Shown: piece after piece, positions 24,584 through 32,885 of the stretch | How positions within the stretch are numbered: position 1 is the first letter of the stretch | Layout: each line of letters starts with the position of its first letter | Source: Pseudomonas_T sp032052615 | GTDB lineage: Bacteria > Pseudomonadota > Gammaproteobacteria > Pseudomonadales > Pseudomonadaceae | Assembly: GCA_032052615.1 (NCBI GenBank) | Contig: DAMBWF010000003.1 | Coordinates: 248,001 to 312,000 of the forward strand | DNA: 64,000 bases | Reading direction: 5' to 3' | Translations under genes and position numbers: made by a program | Notes under the pieces: generated by a model | What the model saw: only the letters and a program-made list of their open reading frames with translations | What the model was told of the DNA's origin: nothing | Database searches by the model: none

Positions 24584-25879
24584 TCAGGCTCCGGCCAGCC
24601 ACTGGGTCAGCCCGTGGAGCGCCAGCCCCACCAGGCCGCCCACCAGGGTGCCGTTGATGCGGATGTACTGCAGGTCCTTGCCGACGCTCCGCTCCAGTTG
24701 CGCCACCAGCTCGTGGCTTTCCCACTGCTCGACCCGCTCGGCGATGTAGTCGCCGATGCGGCTCCGGTAGCGCGCCAGCAGGACGGGGACCGCGCGAACC
24801 AGGCGCTCGTCGATCCAGCCGCGCAGGGCGGCATCGCCGGCCAGGGTCTCGCCCAGTTGTCGGGTCAGCTTCGCCAGGCGGGCGCCCAGGCGCGAATCGT
24901 CCCGCGACAGGTCGTCCCGCAGCCAGCCCAGCAGGTCGTCCCAGAGCCCCTGGAAACAGGCGCCCGTGGCGGGGTGCGCCAGGGCCCGGGCGACCAGCCG
25001 GGCGCCGCGTCGGCGGTAGGCCGGGTCATGGTTCAGCCGCTCGATATAGCCCTGCACCAGGGTGTCGAAGCGCAGGCGCAGGGGATGGTCGGGAGTGGCG
25101 GCGACTTCGCCGATCAGCCCCGACAGCCCGTCCACCACCTTGCTCGCCGACCAATCGCCCACGCGCTTGTCGAGCCCCAGGTAACGCAGCGTGCGGATTT
25201 CCGTGGCGATGGCGCGGGCCACCAGGGCGCGGATGTCGTCGTCCCGCAAGAGTTCGTCGAGCTTGATCAGGAGTTCGTCGAGCATGGCCTGGTGGCGGCC
25301 CTCGCGGATCAGCGCCTGCAACAGTCCGCCCAGCAGCGGAGCGGCTTCCAGCGCTTCGAGTCGCCGCGCCGCCTGGCGCCGCACGAAGACGCGCACGCGC
25401 TCGTCGTCCAAGAGATCCACGGCGACGCGGGCGACGCCGATGGACTGGCGGCCGACCGCCTCGGCGTTGCGCGGATGGCGCAGCCAGTCCGCCAGGCGCC
25501 GGCCCGGGTCCAGGGCGCGCAGCCTAGCCAGCACCAGCGGGGTGGCGAGGAAGTGGGTGGTGATGAAGGTGGACAGGGTGCGACCGATGCGCGCCTTGCC
25601 GCGCGGGACGATGGCGGTATGGGGAATCGGCAGGCCCAGGGGGCGCCGGAACAGCGCGGTGACCGCGAACCAGTCGGCGATGGCGCCGACCATGGCCGCC
25701 TCGGCGAACGCGGCGAGGTAGCCCCAGGCGGTCAGGCTCCAGGGCGAGGCGGATGGAGCGGGGTGACGCAGCATGGCCGTCGCCACGCCATGGAGCAACG
25801 CCGCCGCCAGCAGCAGTAAGCCGGCGACCGCTTTCATGCGTGCCACCGGCGAGCGCCAGCGGCCGAGAGGAGGGGTCAT
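24584..25879 (-). CDS. DUF445 (YjiN-type) membrane protein
   Basis: A 431-residue protein with an N-terminal hydrophobic helix and the family signature AAMVGAIADWFAVTALFRRP. A long helical, charged middle follows, then a C-terminal membrane segment, KDLQYIRINGTLVGGLVGLA. DUF445 proteins are widespread inner-membrane proteins without an established biochemical role. The start has GAGGACC upstream. It is transcribed with rnz. The neighbouring genes give no functional hint. Confidence 0.88.
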   Translation of the reverse strand: MTPPLGRWRSPVARMKAVAGLLLLAAALLHGVATAMLRHPAPSASPWSLTAWGYLAAFAEAAMVGAIADWFAVTALFRRPLGLPIPHTAIVPRGKARIGRTLSTFITTHFLATPLVLARLRALDPGRRLADWLRHPRNAEAVGRQSIGVARVAVDLLDDERVRVFVRRQAARRLEALEAAPLLGGLLQALIREGRHQAMLDELLIKLDELLRDDDIRALVARAIATEIRTLRYLGLDKRVGDWSASKVVDGLSGLIGEVAATPDHPLRLRFDTLVQGYIERLNHDPAYRRRGARLVARALAHPATGACFQGLWDDLLGWLRDDLSRDDSRLGARLAKLTRQLGETLAGDAALRGWIDERLVRAVPVLLARYRSRIGDYIAERVEQWESHELVAQLERSVGKDLQYIRINGTLVGGLVGLALHGLTQWLAGA

Positions 25880-26058
25880 GGAGGTCCTCGGATCGATGGA
25901 TATCGGCGCAGGGTAACGCGTGCGGCCGGGTTCTGTCTGGCGGGGGACGTGCTTGGCCGGCCTGGGAAATCCCTGGCGAGACGCGCTTGCCGATTTTCTT
26001 CAATACCCGGGCGTGCCCGCCCTCTAGCCTGCGCATCCCCGATCCCATGGAGAATCCC

Positions 26059-26646
26059 ATGACCGTCTATCTGTCCATGGCCGCGTTCGCGCTGGCGTCT
26101 TCCATCACCCCAGGCCCGGTCAATCTGGTGGCGCTGAACAGCGGCGCGCGCTTCGGCTTCCGCGCCAGTCTGCGTCACGTCAGCGGCGCGACCGTGGGCT
26201 TCACCCTGTTGCTGCTGCTCATCGGCCTGGGCCTGTACGAACTGCTGGCGCGGCTGCCGGTCCTGCTGCTCGGCATTCGTTGGGGCGGCATCGCCTTCCT
26301 GGTGTACATGGCCTTCCGGCTGGCGCGGGACGATGGCCGGCTCGGCGCCGACCGCGCGGTGGCGCGCCCCTCGTGGCTCACCGGCGCGCTGATGCAATGG
26401 CTCAATCCCAAGGCCTGGCTGGCCTCGGTGGCGGGCATGGGGCTGTTCGCGACGGACGGCGACGTGGTCCGGGTGTGGTACTTCGCCGGGTTGTACTTCG
26501 TGATCTGCTATGGGTCCCTGGCCTGCTGGGGGTGGGCCGGCAGCCTCCTGCGGCGGCATCTGGCGAACCCCCGGCGAGTGCGCCTGCTCAACTGGTCGAT
26601 GGCGTCGCTTTTACTCGGCAGCGCCCTGTTTCTGCTGGAGGGCTAG
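26059..26646 (+). CDS. LysE-family amino-acid/metabolite exporter
   Basis: A 195-residue membrane protein. The start ATG 26059 is preferred because GGAGAA lies in ATGGAGAATCCCATG, with the upstream ATG 26046 as the alternative. The family signature SSITPGPVNLVALNSGARFG opens the first helix region, and the conserved QWLNPKAWLASV follows near residue 112. About five or six hydrophobic segments are visible. LysE/RhtB proteins export amino acids or related small molecules. It converges, 7 bases apart, on an AraC regulator, a common pairing. Confidence 0.9.
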   Translation: MTVYLSMAAFALASSITPGPVNLVALNSGARFGFRASLRHVSGATVGFTLLLLLIGLGLYELLARLPVLLLGIRWGGIAFLVYMAFRLARDDGRLGADRAVARPSWLTGALMQWLNPKAWLASVAGMGLFATDGDVVRVWYFAGLYFVICYGSLACWGWAGSLLRRHLANPRRVRLLNWSMASLLLGSALFLLEG

Positions 26647-26653
26647 GCCGGCT

Positions 26654-27484
26654 TCAGTCCCGGTACTGCCCCGGGGTCGCGGCCAAGTGGCGCTTGAAGG
26701 CGCGCTGGAAGTGCGCCTGGTCGGCGAAACCCGCCTCCAAGGCTACTTCGGCCAGGTCCCGCCCCTGGCGCAACCAGTGCTGGCTGCGCTGGATGCGTCG
26801 GTTGATCAGGTAGGCGTGGGGCGTCAGGCCATAGTGCCGCTTGAAGCCACGGATCAGGCGGGACGGCGACAAGCCGGCCTCGGCGCAAATGTCCTCCAGC
26901 CTCAGCGGCTGGGTGCAGTGGGCCTCGATGAACGCCATGGCGCGGCGCAGCGGGTCCGCCACCGGGGCGTCGGCTGGCGCGGGGCTGGCCCCGAGGACCC
27001 CTTGCAACCGCATGAAGAAGGCCCGGGCCTCGGCTCGCTTGCGCGCCGGGTCGCGACCGGCATCCCGCAACGTGGCGTAAAGCGTCATCAACGCGGCGAA
27101 CAGCGCCGGGTCGCGGCTGAAGGTTCCGGGCAGGGGTCGGAAGCCGCCGTCGGGGCTCGCGCCCAGCTCCCGTTGCAAGGCGCCGAGCCAGGCGGTGTCG
27201 ACGTAGAACATCACGTAGGACCAGGGCTCCCCGTCGAGAGGGTTGCAGGCATGGACCACCTGGGGGTTCATCGCCACCACGCCGCCGGCGGCGATGACCC
27301 GACGCTCGCCACCGTTGAGGTAGGTACTACGGCCGGCGGTGACCGCGCCCACCGAGAAGCACGAGTGGGCATGGGCGGCGTAGCAGACCCGGCGACCGTC
27401 CTCCACCCAGCGCGCTTCGAGGAAGGGCAGGGCGGCGTCGCGCCAGAAATGGGGCTGGGCATGGGGATCGCGAGGCAAGGGCAC
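26654..27484 (-). CDS. AraC-family transcriptional regulator
   Basis: A 276-residue protein. I choose GTG 27484 because AGGAG lies 8 bases upstream and the sequence then opens as VPLPRDPHAQPHFWRDAALP, like other AraC/LysE-pair regulators. A longer in-frame ATG at 27667 would add 61 poorly conserved residues. The N-terminal cupin includes HAHSCFSVGAVTAGRSTYLN. The C-terminal two helix-turn-helix region includes ICAEAGLSPSRLIRGFKRHY and LAEVALEAGFADQAHFQRAF. It probably controls the adjacent LysE exporter. Confidence 0.9.
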   Translation of the reverse strand: MPLPRDPHAQPHFWRDAALPFLEARWVEDGRRVCYAAHAHSCFSVGAVTAGRSTYLNGGERRVIAAGGVVAMNPQVVHACNPLDGEPWSYVMFYVDTAWLGALQRELGASPDGGFRPLPGTFSRDPALFAALMTLYATLRDAGRDPARKRAEARAFFMRLQGVLGASPAPADAPVADPLRRAMAFIEAHCTQPLRLEDICAEAGLSPSRLIRGFKRHYGLTPHAYLINRRIQRSQHWLRQGRDLAEVALEAGFADQAHFQRAFKRHLAATPGQYRD

Positions 27485-27681
27485 GGCATCGACTCCTGGG
27501 CTGAAGCGCCCGGGCACTGTAGCAAGCGCTCGGCCGAAAGGCAGCCTCGCTTCCACCCGCCTGGCTCGCCGCGTCATCACCGTTCGCCGACTACCTGGTC
27601 CGGCCAGGGAAACATGGCGCGTCGGGATGGTCACACGGACGACCGGCGCGGTTCGCCGGCGTGTCACACGGAGCGATCCCG

Positions 27682-28035
27682 ATGAATAAGACGTTGTTCC
27701 TCGCCTTGCTGGCCTTACCCTTGACCGACCGCGCCCTGGCGGACGGCACCAGCCTGGCGGCCTTGCAATGCCGCGCCCTGACCCATATCCAGCGGTCCGA
27801 CACCGCCCAGGCCCACGAGGTGGGACGGTGGGTCGAAGGTTACCTCTACGGCCTCGACGAAAACCTGGTGGAGGCCGACAACCTGTTGCAGAACTTCGAC
27901 GCCGGGCAGCGCCGGAACTGGATCGGCGCCTACTGCGCCCGACACCCCGAGGCCACCGTCCTGGACGTGGCCCGGGAAATGGCCCGCTTCATCGACGCCG
28001 GCCGCATCCGCCGCACCGACAGCATCAGCGGCTGA
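27682..28035 (+). CDS. Small secreted HdeA/HdeB-like protein
   Basis: A 117-residue protein from ATG 27682 (GGAG upstream) with a clear signal peptide, MNKTLFLALLALPL then an ALA cleavage site near residue 20. The mature part has exactly two Cys, in LQCRALTHIQ and IGAYCARHPE, spaced as in HdeA-fold acid-stress chaperones, with WVEGYLYG and a terminal VAREMARFID helix. Members act in the periplasm, protecting proteins at low pH. The identification rests on cysteine spacing and overall layout, so it is moderate. It may instead be an uncharacterised relative. Confidence 0.6.
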   Translation: MNKTLFLALLALPLTDRALADGTSLAALQCRALTHIQRSDTAQAHEVGRWVEGYLYGLDENLVEADNLLQNFDAGQRRNWIGAYCARHPEATVLDVAREMARFIDAGRIRRTDSISG

Positions 28036-28154
28036 GCACGAGCTTTCCGTCCGGGCCGCTCCACCGGCGGCCCGTTTCCGGTCCGGCCTGGCGCGAGAAG
28101 GGCCGGGCCGGCCGCGTCTTCCCGATACCCTCCGGTCGCTCGTCCTGCATCCGG

Positions 28155-28172
28155 GCTCGGCCAGGGCCGAGC
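28155..28172. terminator. GC-rich hairpin after the HdeA-like gene
   Basis: GCTCGGCC, two bases, GGCCGAGC: a perfect 8-bp stem about 120 bases past the HdeA-like stop. It lacks a strong T-run, so it may be a weak or factor-assisted terminator. Confidence 0.4.
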
Positions 28173-28193
28173 GTGGCCTGCCTATAAAGCAAT

Positions 28194-28223
28194 GAGTCGA
28201 AAGACTCCTCGATAATAACGAGG
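28194..28223. repeat. Two adjoining small hairpins, one with a GAAA tetraloop
   Basis: GAGTC-GAAA-GACTC (28194-28207) is followed directly by CCTCG-ATAATAA-CGAGG (28207-28223). A GNRA-type tetraloop stem next to a second stem is typical of folded RNA. I do not recognise a known RNA family. Confidence 0.4.
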
Positions 28224-28305
28224 GGCTCGCCGGCGCGCGTGAAGTTAAATCGCGTATAACTTTCCTGATATTGTCCAACAATAAAATATCTGGTTTTTAT
28301 TAAGT

Positions 28306-28332
28306 GGGAACGAACTAAAGGCGTTCGTTCCC
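28306..28332. promoter_or_regulatory. Perfect 10-bp palindrome upstream of afsA-like gene
   Basis: GGGAACGAAC, seven bases, GTTCGTTCCC, directly after an AT-rich TTTTTATTAAG that could be a -10 region. It could be a repressor operator over the transcription start or the first stem of a small RNA. A butyrolactone-receptor-like repressor, which would be the natural partner, is not encoded in this window. Confidence 0.5.
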
Positions 28333-28361
28333 TTCAAACTTCATGCGTACCTTGGTAAGGC

Positions 28362-28406
28362 GGCGTTTATCGGTTCGTGACTCGGATCGATAAACGCCTT
28401 TCTTTT
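28362..28406 (+). terminator. Rho-independent terminator within the AfsA leader
   Basis: GGCGTTTATCG, a 15-base loop, CGATAAACGCC, then TTTCTTTT. The 11-bp stem with a trailing U-tract is a strong terminator. It lies 217 bases before the AfsA start codon, with no gene immediately upstream that needs it. It may end a short RNA of about 100 nt or attenuate the operon. Confidence 0.75.
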
Positions 28407-28622
28407 CCGCGAGTTGTTTCTCTGTCGCCTTTCACTTTGCCTGGATGCTGAAAGGCGGTCATACGGAAATCAATCAAGAATAAATCTAGAACCGCTCTGG
28501 AATCGTGCTTTGGCTCGTGCTCGTCACGTGCTGGAGCGTGCCTGCTGTTGCCCGGAAAAAACGAAGTTGAATGCGCGCCCGCGCAGGAAACAGTGGACTG
28601 TTGATGAACCGGGAGTATCGCC

Positions 28623-29519
28623 ATGCAAACGATTTATTCGAATGACGCCCTATTGTCGGGGCGCACTTCGCGCGGCCTCGTATATGCCGACGAACTTGTC
28701 GTCGATGAAACCGATCCTTTCTTTTTCGACCATCCGGTCGACCATGTGCCGGGCATTCTATTGCTCGACGGGTTATTGGTCCTCGCCGAGCAGGCCCTCA
28801 ACGAGACGGAGGCCACCACGGCGCGCCGCTATATCGCGGAACTGCGGCTGGAGTTCGCCCGCTTCGCCGAGAAGACCGCCGGGATTCGCCTGCAAGCGCG
28901 GGTCGGCGAGCCTGGGGAGCAGGGCCGCCAGTGCGACCTGCTGGCGTCGCAGGAGGGCGTACCGCTCTGCCGGGGACACGTCGAATTTCGCCGGGTCGCG
29001 CCAACGGTGGCCGCTTGCCTGGCGCGGTCTTCCCCGGTCTCGCGGGCGCCCGCGCCCGCCGAGGCCGTGCATAAGCGTCATCGGCACAATATCTTCATCA
29101 CCGGCCTGTACCGGGACGCGGCCCAGGCTTGCCGGACGCGCCTGCTGCCACTGGCGCCGGGGCATGGTTTGCATGCCCGCCAGCGGGACCGGCGCACGGT
29201 CCTGGAACTGGTGGAGGCCGGTCGGCAATTCGCCCTGCTGATGCAGCATGAGGTGCATGCCACGCCGGCGGGCCGCCCCTTCATTCTCGAATCCATCGAG
29301 GCGCGCTTCCAGCGGGCCTTCTCCCGGGAAGCGGACCTGGAGATGGTCTCGACCGACGGCCGGCCCGCGTCCAGCGGCAAGGCCAGCCAATCCATCGAAT
29401 TGCTCGACGGCGACGCCCGGGTGGGCGAACTGCGCTTCGGCGGCCGCGCCGTCAGCCCGAGGCTCTACGCGCGCATCCGCCAGGCGTCGCGCCAACCGAA
29501 CCGGGAGGACCGCCCATGA
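28623..29519 (+). CDS. AfsA-type (A-factor synthase-like) double-hotdog protein
   Basis: A 298-residue protein whose N-terminal half carries the AfsA hallmark FFFDHPVDHVPGILLLDG (residues about 33-50). A second hotdog-like half opens at HKRHRHNIFITGL (about 150) and includes GHGLHARQ and FILESIEARFQRAF. In Streptomyces, AfsA condenses a beta-ketoacyl thioester with dihydroxyacetone phosphate, giving the butenolide phosphate precursor of gamma-butyrolactone signals. GGGAG precedes the ATG. It heads a five-gene, almost gapless operon with a methyltransferase, a PEP-utilising enzyme, a prenyltransferase and an SDR. AfsA homologues are mostly actinobacterial, so its presence in this Pseudomonas-like genome is noteworthy. 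Confidence 0.88.
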   Translation: MQTIYSNDALLSGRTSRGLVYADELVVDETDPFFFDHPVDHVPGILLLDGLLVLAEQALNETEATTARRYIAELRLEFARFAEKTAGIRLQARVGEPGEQGRQCDLLASQEGVPLCRGHVEFRRVAPTVAACLARSSPVSRAPAPAEAVHKRHRHNIFITGLYRDAAQACRTRLLPLAPGHGLHARQRDRRTVLELVEAGRQFALLMQHEVHATPAGRPFILESIEARFQRAFSREADLEMVSTDGRPASSGKASQSIELLDGDARVGELRFGGRAVSPRLYARIRQASRQPNREDRP

Positions 29520-30169
29520 ACGCCGTGCTTCGTCGTTTTCCCGCATTGCTGCTGCCCGTCGGCCTGATCGCCCTGACCCTCGCCTTGTGGCGCGAATGGG
29601 TGCTACGGGCGGATGTGCCCCATGAAGTCGCCGCGCTGCTGATCGCCCTGCACCTGATCTGGATCTTCCTGGAGCTGCGCATCACCTTGCGCACCGCCCG
29701 GGAAGAAGCCGGGGCGGCGGACCGGGGCACCTTGCAGTTCTATGGGCTGGCCCGGGTGATCACCATCGGCGCCGCGCTCTACGGCTCGCCGTTGCCCTGG
29801 CACGGTTGGCATGCCTGGCTGGCGCTGCCCATCGCGCTGTTCGCCCTGGGCATCGCCTTTCGCCTCAAGGCGATCGAGACCCTGGGGGCCTTCTACTCCC
29901 ACCAGGTGCGGGTGATCGAGGGCCACCAAGTGGTACAGGACGGACCCTACCGCTGGGTACGCCATCCGGCCTACAGCGGCATGCTGCTGGCCGAACTGGG
30001 GTTCGTCCTCTACTTCGCCAACCTGCCCGGGCTGCTGGGGTTCTGCTGCCTGCTGCTGCCGTCCATCGTCCTGCGCATCCGGGTCGAGGAGCGCGCCCTG
30101 AAAGCCACCGTGCCGGGCTACCAGCGCTACGCCGAAAGCCACAAGCGCATCATTCCGGGGGTGTGGTGA
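29516..30169 (+). CDS. Isoprenylcysteine carboxyl methyltransferase (ICMT)-family membrane methyltransferase
   Basis: A 217-residue protein with about five hydrophobic segments. The conserved ICMT/PEMT C-terminal region is VVQDGPYRWVRHPAYSGMLL (residues about 140-160), then RIRVEERALKATVPGYQRYA. These integral membrane enzymes transfer methyl from SAM to carboxylates, phospholipid head groups or related lipids. It overlaps the AfsA gene by four bases (ATGA), so it is translationally coupled. With a UbiA enzyme in the same operon, its substrate is probably a membrane-soluble product of this pathway. Confidence 0.85.
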   Translation: MNAVLRRFPALLLPVGLIALTLALWREWVLRADVPHEVAALLIALHLIWIFLELRITLRTAREEAGAADRGTLQFYGLARVITIGAALYGSPLPWHGWHAWLALPIALFALGIAFRLKAIETLGAFYSHQVRVIEGHQVVQDGPYRWVRHPAYSGMLLAELGFVLYFANLPGLLGFCCLLLPSIVLRIRVEERALKATVPGYQRYAESHKRIIPGVW

Positions 30170-30170
30170 C

Positions 30171-32885
30171 ATGGAACTGCTCAGCGAACCCTCCGATCTG
30201 CTCGATCCCGCGCGGGTCGGCTACAAGTTTTCCCGCCAGGCGCACATGCGTCAGGCCGGCTTCCCGGTGCCGCCGTTCTGCTGCGTGCCCGCCGAGGCTT
30301 TCGACGCCGCGCTGGCGGCGCTGCATCCCGGCGGCGTCGCGCGTGGGCCCGACGGACGCGACCGCGAGGCCCTGCTGCGTTGGGCGGCGGGGACTCGCCG
30401 GCGGCTGGCGGAAAGTCCCCTGGGCGCCTCCTTGACCGAGGCCCTGCACCGCGCCTTCGATCGCCTGTCCGGAGCGGACGGCTACGTCGCCGTGCGCGCC
30501 TGCGTGGTCACCGGGGCCGATGGGGTGGGCGAGGATTCGCTCCAGGACCCCTTCGCCGGGCTTTCCGACAGTTTCCTCTATGTGAGCCGCGCCGTCCTGG
30601 CGCGGCGGGTCGCCCAGTGCTGGGCCTCGGCGTTCAACGAGGAGGCGCTGCTGTACCGCTTGGAACGCGGCCTGCCGCCCCTCGCCGCGCGGGTGGCGGT
30701 GGGCGTGCAGACCATGGTCTGCGGCAGCCGCTCGTTCGTCGCGTTCTCCGTGGACCCTCGGGATGCCGCGCCGCGCTGCGTGATCGCCGCCGCCCATGGC
30801 ATCGGCGAAGGCGTGGTGCAGGAAAAGGCCGATGTCGACCATTTCTTCTACGAGCGCGCCAGCGGCGCCCTGGGCTCGGCCCTGGTGGACAAGCGACGCC
30901 AGGCGGTACGCGACATCGGCCTGGACGGCCTCGGCGAGCCGGGCGAGCGGAGCGGCGTGGTGGTGGCCGGCGTTCCGGCCGAGCAGGCGCGGGTCCCCGT
31001 GCTGAACGACGACGAGGTGCGCGCCATCGCCCGCTTGGCGTTGCGAGTGGAAGCCCATTTCGGCTTGCCCCAGGACATCGAAGGCACCCTCACCGAGGAC
31101 GGCCGCCTGCACCTGGTGCAAGCCCGGCCCATCGCCATCGACCCACGGCTGCGCCATCTGTGGAGCAACGCCAACATCACCGAGAGCTTTCCCGGGGTGG
31201 CCACCGCGCTGACCTATTCCTTCGCCCAGTCGTTCTACGCCAGCATCTTCGGCGACCTCTACCGACGGCTGGGGGTGAGCGAGGCGTCGCGGCGGGCCAA
31301 TGCCCGGCACTTGCAGCGAATGATCGGCTTCCTCCACGGGCGTATCTATTACCGCCTGGACGACTGGTACATCCTCCATAGCCAGTTGCCGGTATTCCCA
31401 CTGTTCCGTCCCGGCTGGGAGCGGATGATGGCGATCGAGGCCGGCGCCATGGACGGGCGCGGCGCGCTGCCGGCGGTGGGCCGCTGGCGCGCCGGCTCGC
31501 GCCTGGTGGCATCGGCGCTGCGGGTGGGCGTGGCGCTGCTGCGCAACGAGCGGCGCATGGTCGCCTTCGAGGCTTGGTGGGAACGCCTGTTCGCCCCGCG
31601 CCGGGGCCAGGACCCGGCACGGCTCGCGCCGCTGGCGCGGATCGAGAACTTCCATGACCTCTGGCGCGAAGTGGGCGAGCAGTGGGGCGTCACCCTGATC
31701 AACGACACCCAGTTGAGCAACGCCTCGGCCCTGGTGGCCCGGCTGGTGACCCGCTACGCCCCCGAGGCGCCGGCCTCGCTGTTCAACGACCTGCTTTGCG
31801 GCGACGAGGAAAACCGCAGCAGCCAGATTCTCTTCTCACTGGTCGACCTGGCCGAACGAGTCAGGGATGAGCCACGCCTGGCCGCGCCACGCGGGACCGA
31901 ACCCCGGGACGACGAAGCGGTGTGGGCCGCCCTGGCCGAGGGCGCCTTCGGCCAGTCGCTGCTGGCCGCCTTCCGCGAACACCTGCACCGTTACGGCGAC
32001 CGGGGCCTGCAGGAGCTGAAAATGGAGCAGCCGAGCCTGCGCCAGACCCCGGCGACCCTGTTGCGGCTGGTCCGTCATTACGCCGCCTCCGACCTGACCG
32101 TGGCCGGGCTGCGCCAGCAGGAACAGGGCATCCGCGAGGCGGCCGAAGAAGTGCTCCGGCGAGCCCTGGGGCCGCGCGCCTGGCGCTACCGGGTGCTGCT
32201 GTGGCTGGTGGACAAGGTGCGCCTGTACGCCCGTTACCGGGAAAATTCCCGCTATTGCCGCAGCGAGCTGTTCGGCTACGCCCGCTCGGTCTTCCAGTCC
32301 CTGGGCGACGACTTGGCGCGGCGCGGCGTCCTGCGCGAGCCGTCGGACGTGTTCCACCTGACCCAGGAAGAGCTGTTCGGCTACTACGAGGGCACCGCCA
32401 GCACCCTGGCCCTGCAAGGGCTCGCCGATCTCCGCCGGGCCGCCTTCGCGCGGCCCGGCGAGGAGCTGTCCATGGCCTTCGCCACCTACGACACGGTGCC
32501 GGCCTCGCTGCCCGAGGGCCCCGCGACCACGGCGCCCGGCGCCTCCAGCGCGTTGCGCGGGCTGGGCTCCAGCAGCGGCGTGGTGCGCGGCATCGCCCGG
32601 GTGGTGTTCGACCCGAGCCAGGCCATCGCCACCACCCAGGACATGATCCTGGTGGCCCGGGAGACCGATCCCGGCTGGCTGTTCTTGATGCTCACCGCCA
32701 AGGGCATCGTCGTGGAGCGCGGCACCTTGCTCTCCCACACGGCGATCACCAGCCGCAAGTTCGGTATCCCCTCGGTGGTGTCCCTGGCGGACGCCACGCG
32801 GTTGATCCCCGATGGCGCGCTGATCGAGATCAACGGCACCAGTGGAACGGTGACGCTGCTGGAACACGGCGAGGAGGCGGCCTGA
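30171..32885 (+). CDS. PEP synthase/rifampin phosphotransferase-like enzyme
   Basis: A 904-residue protein. The N-terminal PPDK-type ATP-grasp domain (about 1-325) has VAVRACVVTGADGVGEDSLQ, then DPFAGLSDSFLYVS, YRLERGL and VGVQTMVCGSRSFVAFSVDP. A middle domain of about 400 residues is unfamiliar. The C-terminal swivelling phosphohistidine domain has ERGTLLSHTAITSRKFGIPS, with catalytic His856. This order (ATP, middle, His) is that of rifampin phosphotransferase, not of true PEP synthase, which has a C-terminal TIM barrel. It probably moves a phosphoryl group from ATP through His856 to a small-molecule substrate held by the middle domain. The gene is 1 base after the ICMT stop. Confidence 0.83.
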   Translation: MELLSEPSDLLDPARVGYKFSRQAHMRQAGFPVPPFCCVPAEAFDAALAALHPGGVARGPDGRDREALLRWAAGTRRRLAESPLGASLTEALHRAFDRLSGADGYVAVRACVVTGADGVGEDSLQDPFAGLSDSFLYVSRAVLARRVAQCWASAFNEEALLYRLERGLPPLAARVAVGVQTMVCGSRSFVAFSVDPRDAAPRCVIAAAHGIGEGVVQEKADVDHFFYERASGALGSALVDKRRQAVRDIGLDGLGEPGERSGVVVAGVPAEQARVPVLNDDEVRAIARLALRVEAHFGLPQDIEGTLTEDGRLHLVQARPIAIDPRLRHLWSNANITESFPGVATALTYSFAQSFYASIFGDLYRRLGVSEASRRANARHLQRMIGFLHGRIYYRLDDWYILHSQLPVFPLFRPGWERMMAIEAGAMDGRGALPAVGRWRAGSRLVASALRVGVALLRNERRMVAFEAWWERLFAPRRGQDPARLAPLARIENFHDLWREVGEQWGVTLINDTQLSNASALVARLVTRYAPEAPASLFNDLLCGDEENRSSQILFSLVDLAERVRDEPRLAAPRGTEPRDDEAVWAALAEGAFGQSLLAAFREHLHRYGDRGLQELKMEQPSLRQTPATLLRLVRHYAASDLTVAGLRQQEQGIREAAEEVLRRALGPRAWRYRVLLWLVDKVRLYARYRENSRYCRSELFGYARSVFQSLGDDLARRGVLREPSDVFHLTQEELFGYYEGTASTLALQGLADLRRAAFARPGEELSMAFATYDTVPASLPEGPATTAPGASSALRGLGSSSGVVRGIARVVFDPSQAIATTQDMILVARETDPGWLFLMLTAKGIVVERGTLLSHTAITSRKFGIPSVVSLADATRLIPDGALIEINGTSGTVTLLEHGEEAA

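Larger units (their letters stand above)
28036..28622. other. Structured AT-rich leader region before the AfsA operon
   Basis: There is no supportable protein gene in these 587 bases. It holds a series of inverted repeats: 28155-28172, 28194-28207, 28207-28223, 28306-28332 and a terminator-like hairpin at 28362-28398. The central part (about 28240-28320) is sharply AT-rich and promoter-like. A short RNA or a riboregulated leader is plausible. Confidence 0.6.
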
